This document shows positions 1 through 8,014 of a stretch of 41,786 nt of DNA, piece after piece. This stretch comes from a virus. The stretch lies in IMG/VR virus record IMGVR_UViG_3300021960_000171, positions 1-41,786 of that record; one strand, given 5' to 3'. Position 1 is the first letter of the stretch, and every line of letters starts with the position of its first letter. The notes beneath the pieces were generated by a model. That model was not told the origin of the DNA and did no database searches. It worked only from the letters and a program-made list of their open reading frames with translations. The translations under genes and the position numbers were made by a program.

Positions 1-590
1 AGCATAGTGGAAGGAGTATCTTCTGGAAACCATCTGTCTTCTTTTGGTCTATTTTTTCTACCTTTTGACCATTCATAATAGTTATCTTGTACCACAAACA
101 TATCCCACCAATCTTGCATAAAGTTCTTGACAAGAGGATTTTTCATGTTATATAGACAAACACCACCGCATAGTGTCAGATCAATCTTGTCTCCTGTGCT
201 AGGAATAGGAGCCGCGACCTCTACAAAACTACCTTGTGCTCTCTTGTCTTTGGTCAACTCAACGAATTTCATATCATCGTCACCAATCTGATCCCAGATA
301 GTAATGATATCTTCGTGTTGACATTCTTGGTCAGCATCAATATACATTGTCAAATCAAAAGGTGAGTTAGCCATACCATAAAGCTTAGATCGTATGTGAT
401 CTTCACAATCAAAAACTTGGATGTTGGGATCTTCGGCTCTTTGGTCTAAGAATCTTTTTTCTGTAAACAAAGCAAATTGTGCATCTGGAATATAATCCAT
501 GATTGATTCGATTAGATTGATTGCTGAATAGTAGAACGCAATCCTCTTTGACGCTATGATTACAAAGCCTTTACTTTGTTTTGATTTCAT
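1..590 (-). CDS. Glycosyltransferase-like protein, 3' part missing
   Basis: The frame is open from the ATG at 590 to the window edge, so only about the first 196 residues are visible. The N-terminus has a beta strand followed by a helix (GFVIIASKRIAFYYSA), and a DAD motif sits at residues 85-87 in MYIDADQ, preceded by hydrophobic residues. That is the look of the metal/nucleotide-sugar site of GT-A glycosyltransferases. The start overlaps the end of the upstream gene by 20 bases, so it is the last visible member of the fibre transcription unit. A role in decorating a virion or cell-surface sugar is inference from fold and position. The acceptor is unknown, and a non-transferase nucleotidyl fold is possible. 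Confidence 0.6.
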   Translation of the reverse strand, partial: MKSKQSKGFVIIASKRIAFYYSAINLIESIMDYIPDAQFALFTEKRFLDQRAEDPNIQVFDCEDHIRSKLYGMANSPFDLTMYIDADQECQHEDIITIWDQIGDDDMKFVELTKDKRAQGSFVEVAAPIPSTGDKIDLTLCGGVCLYNMKNPLVKNFMQDWWDMFVVQDNYYEWSKGRKNRPKEDRWFPEDTPSTM

Positions 591-1023
591 TATTATACTC
601 TTCTTGCACTAGCATACCAAGAAAGGCTTGCATTTCATAAATGTTTTTAGCTTTTCTAATCTTAGATTTTAATTTTCTATTAGTAGAGTTCTTAATAGAA
701 TCTATCTCGAAAACCTCAAGCTTTGCATTAAACAGATGTTCAAGTTTTCTAGCTTGGTCAGACTCACTTCTTTTTCGTTTTTCAGTTTCATGTCTTTGTC
801 TGTGCCTATCTTCTCTTTCCTTGGTATTTTTATCAATTTTCTCAATACCATTCTGAGCAATGATAAGTTCATAATCTTCTGTAAGTTTACCATCACGTGT
901 ATATTTACTTACTGTCGCTGTTGATGAACTTGTTTTACCATCCGAGTGGTTTATAATCAACTTAGCTGTAATCCTATCCTTCTGGTAATTTTCCCAGAAC
1001 GGGTGTTTCCATTCTTTATCCAT
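571..1023 (-). CDS. Small charged protein downstream of the fibres
   Basis: This encodes about 150 residues and I do not recognise it. The N-terminal half looks like a small beta domain (AKLIINHSDGKTSSSTATVS). The second half, from about residue 65, is very rich in Lys, Arg and Glu (TKEREDRHRQRHETEKRKR) and probably helical or coiled coil. An in-frame GTG lies one codon upstream, but AGGAG at 1030-1034 is six bases from the ATG and only three from the GTG, so the ATG is preferred. It lies between the last repetitive fibre gene and the glycosyltransferase-like gene, which suggests a fibre-associated or chaperone role. That is context only. Confidence 0.55.
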   Translation of the reverse strand: MDKEWKHPFWENYQKDRITAKLIINHSDGKTSSSTATVSKYTRDGKLTEDYELIIAQNGIEKIDKNTKEREDRHRQRHETEKRKRSESDQARKLEHLFNAKLEVFEIDSIKNSTNRKLKSKIRKAKNIYEMQAFLGMLVQEEYNNEIKTK

Positions 1024-1062
1024 CACAATCTCCTAACCTTAATTATTACTATATATACCTCT

Positions 1063-3603
1063 CTAGGCTGTCCTTACATATAGTGTATAGGTCTCAATAT
1101 TTGTATTTCCAGATTCTATCAATGTGCCTGTATAGTTACCCACATAATCTCCGGTATAATCTCCGGTATAATCTATAGTAGAATCACGAGTTGACTCTAT
1201 AGCGGCACCCTCATAAGTCCCAGTATAATCTCCAGTAAAGTCTCCTATATAATCCCCAGTAAAATCACCAGTATAGTCCTCTTGATCATCACGTGAATAA
1301 GCCCCTTCATAGGTTCCAGTATAGTTACCTGTATAGTTGCCCGTATAATCAACAGTGCTATCTCTGGTGGAGTCACGAGTAAAAGCATCCCCATCAAATG
1401 CGCCACTATAGGCACCAGTATAGGTTGCAGTATAGTTACCAGTGTAGTTTCCAGTATAATCCGCAGTGCTATCTCTAGTAGAGTCACGAGTAAAATCGGC
1501 ACCATCATAGTTACCTACATAGTTACCAGCGTAAGCGGCATCATAGTTTCCTACATAATTTAGAGAATACTGACCGTCATAATTACCTGTAAAATCCCCA
1601 GTATAGTTGCCAGCAAATACAGTAGTACTGTCTCTAGTAAAGTTTGCTTGATAGTTACCAGTATAGTTACCAGTGAACAGCGTTGTTGAGTTACGAGTTG
1701 ATACACGAGTAAAGTTTGCTTGATAGTTACCTGTATAGTTTCCAGTAAACACCGTTGTTGAGTTACGAGTTGATACACGAGTAAAGTTTGCTTGATAGTT
1801 ACCAGTAAAATCGCCAGTAAAGTTATTAGTTGAATTACGAGTTGATGTTCGTGTAGATGTTCTGGTATAAGCGCCATCGTAGTTACCTAAAAAGTTACCA
1901 GCAAAGTTACCAGCAAAGTTGCCTACAAAATCTCCAGTAAAAGAAGGCCCAGGTGTGCCGCTATAGAATATTTGGCTGTTTCGTGTAGATGTTCTGGTTG
2001 ATGTTCGTGTAGATGTTCTGGTTGATGTTCTGGTATATTGGCCACCATAGTTACCTAAAAAGTTACCAGCAAAGTTACCAGCAAAATCTCCAGTAAACAC
2101 CGCTGTTGAATTTCGAGTAAAGTTTGCAACATAGTTACCAGTGTAGTTTCCAGTAAAATCACCAGTATAGTTTTCTGCAGCGGCACGAGTGAAGTTTGCG
2201 GCATAGTTGCCAGTGTAGTTTCCAGTAAAATCACCAGTATAGTCTTCTGCAGCGGCACGAGTGAAGTTTGCGGCATAGTTGCCTACAAAGTTACCAGTAT
2301 AGTTTTCTACTGCAACCGCTGTACTATTACGAGTATATTGACCATCATAGTTGCCAGTGTAGTCTCCCTCATAGTTGCTTACATAATTGCCAATATAGTT
2401 GCCATTATAAGTTCCAATATAGTTACCAGTATAATTTCCTATAAAGTTACCACCATAAACTTCTTGATCATCACGAGTAAAAGCAGCACCATCAAAAGCG
2501 CCGTCATAAGCACCATCATAAGTTCCAACATAGTTACCAGTATAATTTCCAATAAAGTTACCACCATAAACTTCTTGATCATCACGAGTAAAATTGGCAC
2601 CATCAAATACACCATCGTAATTACCAGTATAGTTTCCAGTAAAAACATCAGTTGAGTTGCGTGTAAAGTTGTCAGTTGAGTTTCGAGTAAAGTTTCCTGT
2701 GTAGGGTGTAAAAGCACCTAGGTAATTACCAATAAAGTTTGCATTATACTGCACTTGTGAATTTCGTGTAGATGTGCGACTATATGCTGTTTCTGTAGAT
2801 GCCTTTTTCGTATCTGTGGCAGTACCTTTTGCTACCCAAGTCCCTGTTGCCGTAGGTACACCTTGAGTTCCAGTTCTCACCAAGTACTTGCCAATGCCGC
2901 CTGACATAATTCTATTCTGAGCAAGCTTACCGAGAGTGTAACTAATTTGACCTACGGTTGCTTCCTGTAAGCCAGTGTAACTACCACCTTCGTCTTGTGG
3001 CGTACCTTTTATCCTAACATACTTAACAGTTGTTGGGGCTGTCATAGCGGTTCGTTTCCAAATGCTATAGTTTAGAGCCGTACCATCTGTACGATTATCT
3101 GTAAATACATTTGTAAGTGCAGCGGTATAATCTCCACTCGGTGCACTTGTTGCTAGTTTGTATGTGCCTGGATAATCATTTTCGTGGATGATTTTGTTTA
3201 ATCTATCCATAAGGATATTAGAATCAGAGTCTGCCATTTCTCTAATATCGCCAGAATCATCACTATCAGCAACCCTAACAAATCCAAAGGGTAAGCGAAA
3301 CCCATCTGAGTCTACTAGATCAGCAGCCCCTGATTTTTGATAAAGTATTTGGTTTGTAGTTGTCGTAGTGACATTTTCATGTACACCCACTGCTTGATCA
3401 AACTGAGTATCAGTGAAAGTACCGATAGCATCACCACCAGCACCAGAGATATTTAAGCGACTTACAGAAGTGTTTGCAATGGTAGATAGTTTTAAGCCAG
3501 CACGATAGGCCAAATAGTTTTCTTCAGCCGAATCATTGAAACGGATAAGAGATGCATCACTATCTCCTAACTTGAGAGGAATGTTTGTTGCTGTACGTGC
3601 CAT
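1063..3603 (-). CDS. Repetitive tail-fibre-like protein, tetrapeptide repeats (846 aa)
   Basis: Residues 1-285 form a non-repetitive N-terminal domain (with AEENYLAYRAGLKLS near the start and TAALTNVFTDNRTDG further on). Residues about 283-835 consist almost wholly of short repeats of the form G-N-[YF]-x, broken by [YF]-T-R-x-S-T units and runs of TSTR. The protein ends in a short cap, TYTLYVRTA. The same N-domain and the same cap occur in the 499-residue gene just upstream, so the two are tandem paralogues with different repeat lengths. A host-contact or tail-fibre role is inferred from position after the baseplate genes and from the long low-complexity shaft. No receptor domain is recognisable. 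It starts 9 bases after the paralogue's stop. Confidence 0.7.
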   Translation of the reverse strand: MARTATNIPLKLGDSDASLIRFNDSAEENYLAYRAGLKLSTIANTSVSRLNISGAGGDAIGTFTDTQFDQAVGVHENVTTTTTNQILYQKSGAADLVDSDGFRLPFGFVRVADSDDSGDIREMADSDSNILMDRLNKIIHENDYPGTYKLATSAPSGDYTAALTNVFTDNRTDGTALNYSIWKRTAMTAPTTVKYVRIKGTPQDEGGSYTGLQEATVGQISYTLGKLAQNRIMSGGIGKYLVRTGTQGVPTATGTWVAKGTATDTKKASTETAYSRTSTRNSQVQYNANFIGNYLGAFTPYTGNFTRNSTDNFTRNSTDVFTGNYTGNYDGVFDGANFTRDDQEVYGGNFIGNYTGNYVGTYDGAYDGAFDGAAFTRDDQEVYGGNFIGNYTGNYIGTYNGNYIGNYVSNYEGDYTGNYDGQYTRNSTAVAVENYTGNFVGNYAANFTRAAAEDYTGDFTGNYTGNYAANFTRAAAENYTGDFTGNYTGNYVANFTRNSTAVFTGDFAGNFAGNFLGNYGGQYTRTSTRTSTRTSTRTSTRNSQIFYSGTPGPSFTGDFVGNFAGNFAGNFLGNYDGAYTRTSTRTSTRNSTNNFTGDFTGNYQANFTRVSTRNSTTVFTGNYTGNYQANFTRVSTRNSTTLFTGNYTGNYQANFTRDSTTVFAGNYTGDFTGNYDGQYSLNYVGNYDAAYAGNYVGNYDGADFTRDSTRDSTADYTGNYTGNYTATYTGAYSGAFDGDAFTRDSTRDSTVDYTGNYTGNYTGTYEGAYSRDDQEDYTGDFTGDYIGDFTGDYTGTYEGAAIESTRDSTIDYTGDYTGDYVGNYTGTLIESGNTNIETYTLYVRTA
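1099..2757 (-). repeat. Coding repeat: G-N-[YF]-x tetrapeptides with TRxST/TSTR spacers
   Basis: The underlying unit is 12 bp (GNYT, GNYD, GNFT and similar), with interspersed 15-bp units for [YF]TRxST and 12-bp TSTR units. Copies differ at third codon positions, so the array is old or under protein-level selection rather than freshly slipped. Longer higher-order blocks recur, for example the pair of similar blocks at about 2440-2500 and 2560-2600 that encode DDQEVYGGNFIGNY. Confidence 0.85.
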
Positions 3604-3612
3604 AGATATACC

Positions 3613-5112
3613 TTATGCTGTTCGAACATATAATGTATAAGTATCTATAGTAGAACTACTTGCCTGTATAGTTTCGCCAGCATAGTTTCCAGTAAAGTTG
3701 TTTGTTGAGTCTCTTGTATAGTTACCATCGTAGTTACCCAACGAATTTCGTGTATAAGCTCCCTCATAGTTGCCAATAAAATCACCTGTATAGTTACCAG
3801 TGTAGTTTCCAGTAAAATCACCTGTATAGTTACCAGTGTAGTTTCCAACAAAATCACCAACAAAATCACCAACAAAATTCCCAGTAAAATCACCTATATA
3901 GTTACCATCGTAGTTACCAACAAAATCCCCAACAAAATCCCCAACATAGTTACCAACATAGTTACCAACATAGTTACCTATAAAGTTTGCTGTACTCTGT
4001 GTAGGATTGCCTGTGCCATCGTTAACTCCTGTATAATATATTTGACTGTCTCGGGTTGAAGTACGAGTTGAAGTACGAGTTGAAGTACGTGTAAAATTAA
4101 CTGTAGAATTTCTGGCATAATTTTCTACAGCAGCCAAGGTACTATTACGAGTATATGCAGCAGAAAAAACAGTGGTACTATTACGAGTATATGCAGCAGA
4201 AAAAACAGCGGTACTATTACGAGTATATGCAGCAGCAAAAACAGTGGTAGAGTTTCGTGTATAGTTACCAACATAGTTACCAACATAGTCACCGACATAT
4301 TGTCCATCATAGTTGCCTATAAAGTTACCAGTGGACACTCTAGTATAATTTTGGTTTGCAGTCTCTTGTTTAGTATCTGTAGCAGTACCTTTTGACACCC
4401 ATGTACCAGCAGGTAATGATTGACCAGATGCAAGAAGTTTATATGTACCAATACCAGTTAAACTGATTCTTGTCTTGGCTCTTTGCCCAAAGGTATATTG
4501 GATCTCAGCCTCATCCATAGCTTTTAGATCAAAGTCATTATGTAATTTTTGCGGAGAAACCTTGGTAGGTGCAGTGCCACTGGTTTTTATCCAAATGCTA
4601 TAGTTAATTGATGTGCCGTCTGTTCTTGTATCAGTAAACACATTAGAAAGTGCTGCAGTCCAATCACCACCAGGAGAACTAGCAGCAAGTCTACGACACC
4701 CAGGATGTTCGTTAGCAAAAGTTTTTAAAAGTATTCTATCAACAATATTAGTGAATTCAGGAGAGTTTGCTGCTTTGAGTGCCACAACATCACCTGTTGC
4801 AGACCTATCAAAAATCACAGGTTTATGAAAGTTTGCTCCGCTTTCAGTAGCAGTGCCAGTTGTCTGTTTCAGTGTCACATTGGTAGTTGTAGTTGTAAGA
4901 GATCCATCGTGGCTTCCCACGGCATCATCGAAACTAGTATCACTAAATGTGCCAACTGTAGTACCAGTACCTGATGCTTTCAAACCAGCATTACTGGTAC
5001 CTGATGTATCAAGAGAAAGTCTTAAACCTATTTGATAGGCTATATAATTTTCTTCGGCATGGGTTATTTTTGTTAAGTTACCGTCACCATCGGCTTTTAA
5101 TAAGGCATCCAC
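3613..5112 (-). CDS. Repetitive tail-fibre-like protein, short paralogue (499 aa)
   Basis: The start is GTG at 5112 with AAAGGA eight bases upstream; no better ATG exists. Residues 1-255 are homologous by eye to the N-domain of the 846-residue neighbour: AEENYIAYQIGLRLS, TAALSNVFTDTRTDG and GTWVSKGTATDTK all have counterparts there. Residues 256-482 are the same G-N-[YF]-x repeats with TRNST and TSTR units. The last residues, TYTLYVRTA, are the same cap. The array is less than half the length of the neighbour's, the pattern expected for fibres that change by duplication and recombination. A virion role is inferred from position in the tail cluster. Confidence 0.7.
   Translation of the reverse strand: MDALLKADGDGNLTKITHAEENYIAYQIGLRLSLDTSGTSNAGLKASGTGTTVGTFSDTSFDDAVGSHDGSLTTTTTNVTLKQTTGTATESGANFHKPVIFDRSATGDVVALKAANSPEFTNIVDRILLKTFANEHPGCRRLAASSPGGDWTAALSNVFTDTRTDGTSINYSIWIKTSGTAPTKVSPQKLHNDFDLKAMDEAEIQYTFGQRAKTRISLTGIGTYKLLASGQSLPAGTWVSKGTATDTKQETANQNYTRVSTGNFIGNYDGQYVGDYVGNYVGNYTRNSTTVFAAAYTRNSTAVFSAAYTRNSTTVFSAAYTRNSTLAAVENYARNSTVNFTRTSTRTSTRTSTRDSQIYYTGVNDGTGNPTQSTANFIGNYVGNYVGNYVGDFVGDFVGNYDGNYIGDFTGNFVGDFVGDFVGNYTGNYTGDFTGNYTGNYTGDFIGNYEGAYTRNSLGNYDGNYTRDSTNNFTGNYAGETIQASSSTIDTYTLYVRTA
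3667..4347 (-). repeat. Coding tetrapeptide repeat array, second paralogue
   Basis: This is the same 12-bp period as in the neighbouring gene. One stretch (about 4130-4255) repeats a 14-residue block, AAYTRNSTTVFSAA-like, four times with few changes. Another (about 3780-3980) is almost pure GNYVGNYVG/GDFVGDFVG. It differs from the neighbour's array in block order and length. Confidence 0.85.
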
Positions 5113-5124
5113 AGTATTAATCCT

Positions 5125-7806
5125 TTAGTTAAGAAGCGTCCCATCAGAATCATATATTCCAGGAACCTTTCTGCCCCATATAAAGTTACCAGAACCATTA
5201 GAAGCAAGTGCTCTATATTTAGTTCCATTACTATCTATACCCGCCATTTCTGCCACTGCTATAGAGTTATTTGTTACAGCAATCTCACCTGTACCACTTG
5301 TGTATGTAATCGAGTTACCGCCACTTAGTACTGATCTTGGTTTGGTTGTTTCTTGCGCTTTGAGTTCGTTGATAGCGCCTACCAAATCACTTGCAGATGT
5401 ATTCAAAGATCCGCCAGTGATTGTTCCAGCAAATGTGACGTTTGCTCCAGAGAATGTTGCCGCAGTTGTTGAGCCCGATTTGATAATCAAGTTTCCGCTA
5501 GTGTTTTTAAATGAACCGAAAGTAGCAGCATCATCTTTAAGGACAACATCGCCGCCACCAGCATCGAGTGTAATATCACCAGCCGCATCAATAACAAGTG
5601 CATCAGATGTTGTAATGTGTTGGGATGTTGAATACATGGAAAACTTAATCTGTTCTCCAGATGTAACACCTTGGAAGAATATATCATCACCAGTTGGTTT
5701 TAAATAAATGTCACCTGATGTTGAAGTTTGCAGAGTTAAATTTCCGCCTGCTCTTGTAATCTCATTGGCATCAATAGTAGTGTTATCAACGACAACCGAG
5801 GCAAATGTTACAGCATCAGTGTGTCGAGCAACTTGCTCTTTATCAGTTGTAGTACCAATTTTCCAATAGTTGTTGCCTTCATCCCAGAACAGTTCAGCAG
5901 AGTCTTGAGTACCACGTCTGACACTCAATATTGCATCATAAGTTGGAGATGATGGAGTTGCGCCAGAAGATGTGCCATCCATCAACCTAATCTCATTTGA
6001 AGCATTTCTTGAAACACCAGCTGTGGTAATATTACCGTTGACTGTGATATCATCATCGAATGTTACAAGACCGTGGAATGTTGAGTTTGATATACCACCA
6101 CTTGCTTCAAAGGTTACCGCTCTTGCATCACTTGATGTGCCAGAAGCAATTCTAAGTTCCCCACCTTCTGTTCTCAAAGCACCAAACTGTGTTCCACCAT
6201 CATCAAGTTCTATGACACCACCATCGGCATCAAGATTAATATTACCAGCGGCATCTAGTTTTAAGGCATCAGACACTGCAATTGTTTGCAGAGTTGTACC
6301 CATTGTAAACTTTATTTGTTCATTAGAAGTAGTACCTCTAAAATATACATCATCACCAGTTGGTACAAGAAGAATATCACCACCAGCACTTAAAGTAAGA
6401 TCACCACTTGATAGAGCAATCGAAGTGTCATCAATGTGCATGTTATCAACATCAATACCGCCATCTGCAGTCACAAGTCCACTTACATCGAGTGTACCAG
6501 TTGTTGCAACATTACCAGTAGTATTAGCAACCGTAAATGCACCATCCATGTCGATGCCACCATCAAGAGATGCGAGTCCAGAGACATCAAGTGTACCAGT
6601 GGTTGCTACATTACCAGAAGTGTTAGCAACAGTAAATGCACCATCAGCATCAATACCACCATCAAGTGACGCAAGACCAGAGACATTAAGAGTGCCTGTT
6701 GTTGTAACATTACCAGTAGTATTAGCAACACTAAATGCACCACCATCAGCGGTTATACCACCGTCAAGTGTGGCAAGCCCACTCACATCAAGTGTACCAG
6801 TGGTTACAACGTTGCCTGAGGTATTTGCGACAGTAAATGCTCCATCAGCATCGATACCGCCATCAAGAGATGCCAATCCAGATACGTCGAGTGTACCAGT
6901 GGTTACTACATTACCAGAAGTATTAGCAACACTAAATGCGCCACCATCAGCAGTTATACCACCATTGAGTGTAGTAAGCCCAGTTACACCAAGTGTGCCT
7001 GTTGTTACTACATTACCTGTTGAGTTGGCTACGGTAAATGCTCCATCCACATCAATACCAGCATCGAGCGATGCAAGTCCAGATGCGTTGATCACACCGA
7101 GAGTAGATGTTCCAGTTACGCCGAGAGTTGTTCCTACTGTAACCCCAGCAGTAAATGCAGCAGAATCACCCTTGATACCATCTAGGTTTGAAACGCCATG
7201 AACGTGTAAGTTTTTCCATTGTGCGCCACTTCTACCGATTGAGTAGGTAGCATCTGCATCTGGAATAAGGTTTGAAGCGATGTCTGCATTAAAATCTACT
7301 GTATCGGCAGAGTCATCACCGAAACCGATACTGCTACCAGATCCTGCTTTGAATGTGACTTGACCCTCTACGATCAATGTACCGCCCAATGTGGTGTTGC
7401 CAGCGACATTCAGTTTGCCATCAATAACAACATTATCCATAAACTCTGCACTGTCTTGAACGATCAGTTCTCCAGCGAGGTTTGTGTTGCCATCTACAAC
7501 AATATTGTTTCGAAACTCAGCACTGTCTTTAGCAATGAACTCGTTGAACTCTACATTTGAAGCTTTTAACACCGCTTGATCTAAAAGCTGATCTATAGAG
7601 TCAAGTCTATAATCAACTTCGTTGATAGCTTCGATGGCACTTGAATCTGCACCAGAAAATGTTTTTACAGAGAGTGGTCCAGAACCTTTACCGACGAAAC
7701 CGCCAGTAGTTAAGGTAGAAATATCACCAACCTTATTTGTAAGGTTGTTAAACTCATCCTTGAATGCGTCTACCCTGTTAGTTAACCGTATATAAGCTTT
7801 AGCCAT
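5125..7806 (-). CDS. Large tail fibre protein with beta-solenoid-like repeats (893 aa)
   Basis: Residues 1-90 are helical (VDAFKDEFNNLTNKV...INEVDYRLDSIDQLLDQ), probably the trimeric attachment end. Residues 229-450 hold about seven copies of a 33-34 residue unit with the core GTLDVSGLASLDGGI followed by AFTVANTSGNV. Two copies of a larger module follow at 452-597 and 670-800 (PTGDDVYFRGTTSNEQIKF versus PTGDDIFFQGVTSGEQIKF). Between them is an ILSVRRGTQDSAELFWDE segment of a type I recall from marine myophage fibres. The product is a structural fibre outside the cell. It follows a 68-residue gene by one base and precedes the tetrapeptide-repeat fibre. I see no peptidase or chaperone domain at the C-terminus. 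Confidence 0.8.
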   Translation of the reverse strand: MAKAYIRLTNRVDAFKDEFNNLTNKVGDISTLTTGGFVGKGSGPLSVKTFSGADSSAIEAINEVDYRLDSIDQLLDQAVLKASNVEFNEFIAKDSAEFRNNIVVDGNTNLAGELIVQDSAEFMDNVVIDGKLNVAGNTTLGGTLIVEGQVTFKAGSGSSIGFGDDSADTVDFNADIASNLIPDADATYSIGRSGAQWKNLHVHGVSNLDGIKGDSAAFTAGVTVGTTLGVTGTSTLGVINASGLASLDAGIDVDGAFTVANSTGNVVTTGTLGVTGLTTLNGGITADGGAFSVANTSGNVVTTGTLDVSGLASLDGGIDADGAFTVANTSGNVVTTGTLDVSGLATLDGGITADGGAFSVANTTGNVTTTGTLNVSGLASLDGGIDADGAFTVANTSGNVATTGTLDVSGLASLDGGIDMDGAFTVANTTGNVATTGTLDVSGLVTADGGIDVDNMHIDDTSIALSSGDLTLSAGGDILLVPTGDDVYFRGTTSNEQIKFTMGTTLQTIAVSDALKLDAAGNINLDADGGVIELDDGGTQFGALRTEGGELRIASGTSSDARAVTFEASGGISNSTFHGLVTFDDDITVNGNITTAGVSRNASNEIRLMDGTSSGATPSSPTYDAILSVRRGTQDSAELFWDEGNNYWKIGTTTDKEQVARHTDAVTFASVVVDNTTIDANEITRAGGNLTLQTSTSGDIYLKPTGDDIFFQGVTSGEQIKFSMYSTSQHITTSDALVIDAAGDITLDAGGGDVVLKDDAATFGSFKNTSGNLIIKSGSTTAATFSGANVTFAGTITGGSLNTSASDLVGAINELKAQETTKPRSVLSGGNSITYTSGTGEIAVTNNSIAVAEMAGIDSNGTKYRALASNGSGNFIWGRKVPGIYDSDGTLLN
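5413..6453 (-). repeat. Duplicated ~130-residue fibre module (two copies)
   Basis: Copy one spans about 6016-6453 and copy two about 5413-5799. Both run through NLTL, a DI-L-PTGDD motif, EQIKF, SDAL, DAAG-I-LDA, a -TFG- segment and a second G-L-I-SG strand. The spacer encodes the RRGTQDSAELFWDE segment. This looks like an internal duplication that lengthened the fibre. Confidence 0.7.
6457..7122 (-). repeat. Seven ~100-bp coding repeats in fibre gene
   Basis: The unit of 33-34 codons encodes variants of GTLDVSGLASLDGGI then DADGAFTVANTSGNVVTT. Alternate copies insert one Gly (TADGGAFSVANT), giving a two-copy higher-order pattern. The regular period of hydrophobic and Gly/Asn turns suggests a beta-solenoid shaft. 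Homology between units would allow recombination that changes shaft length. Confidence 0.8.
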
Positions 7807-7807
7807 T

Positions 7808-8014
7808 TCATTGCTTCTCTATTAGTTGTTTCAGCAAGGCTTTCATTTCGCTCATTTCATTTTCTAATGCTTGCAATTTTGCGTCTTTATTTTTTCTATC
7901 ACGTCTAACATTTCTGAGCCTTTCAGCTTCACTTCTATTTATATTGATTAAAGCACCGTTTTTTACATCTCTAACAAGATCATCTCTACCTTTAACTTTA
8001 TTATAAATTTTCAT
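7808..8014 (-). CDS. Small coiled-coil protein (68 aa)
   Basis: It is short and charged: an N-terminal basic segment (MKIYNKVKGRDDLVRDVKNG) and then, from about residue 30, a heptad-like helix (LQALENEMSEMKALLKQLIEKQ) typical of a short coiled coil. The start overlaps the stop of the upstream gene as TAATG, and the next gene begins one base after its stop, so it is translationally coupled on both sides. No family is recognised. A minor virion part or fibre-attachment factor is possible. Confidence 0.65.
   Translation of the reverse strand: MKIYNKVKGRDDLVRDVKNGALININRSEAERLRNVRRDRKNKDAKLQALENEMSEMKALLKQLIEKQ
7936..7943 (-). promoter_or_regulatory. Possible T4-type late promoter inside the 68-aa gene
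   Basis: The minus strand reads TATAAATA, the T4 late consensus, about 130 bases before the ATG of the 893-residue fibre. It lies inside coding sequence, and in AT-rich DNA the octamer is expected by chance several times per window, so this is weaker than the intergenic copies. Confidence 0.35.

Noticed and set aside
1099-2757. Dense short repeats resembling a CRISPR or satellite array
   Set aside because: The 12-bp period is in frame, copies differ at synonymous positions, and the region is one continuous coding frame with a defined N-domain and cap. There are no unique spacers of constant length.
5972-7201. 409-codon open frame on the plus strand
   Set aside because: It is exactly antisense to the repetitive fibre gene; the repeat composition keeps the opposite frame open. 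It has no ribosome site and reads Pro/Ser/Val-rich like a shadow.
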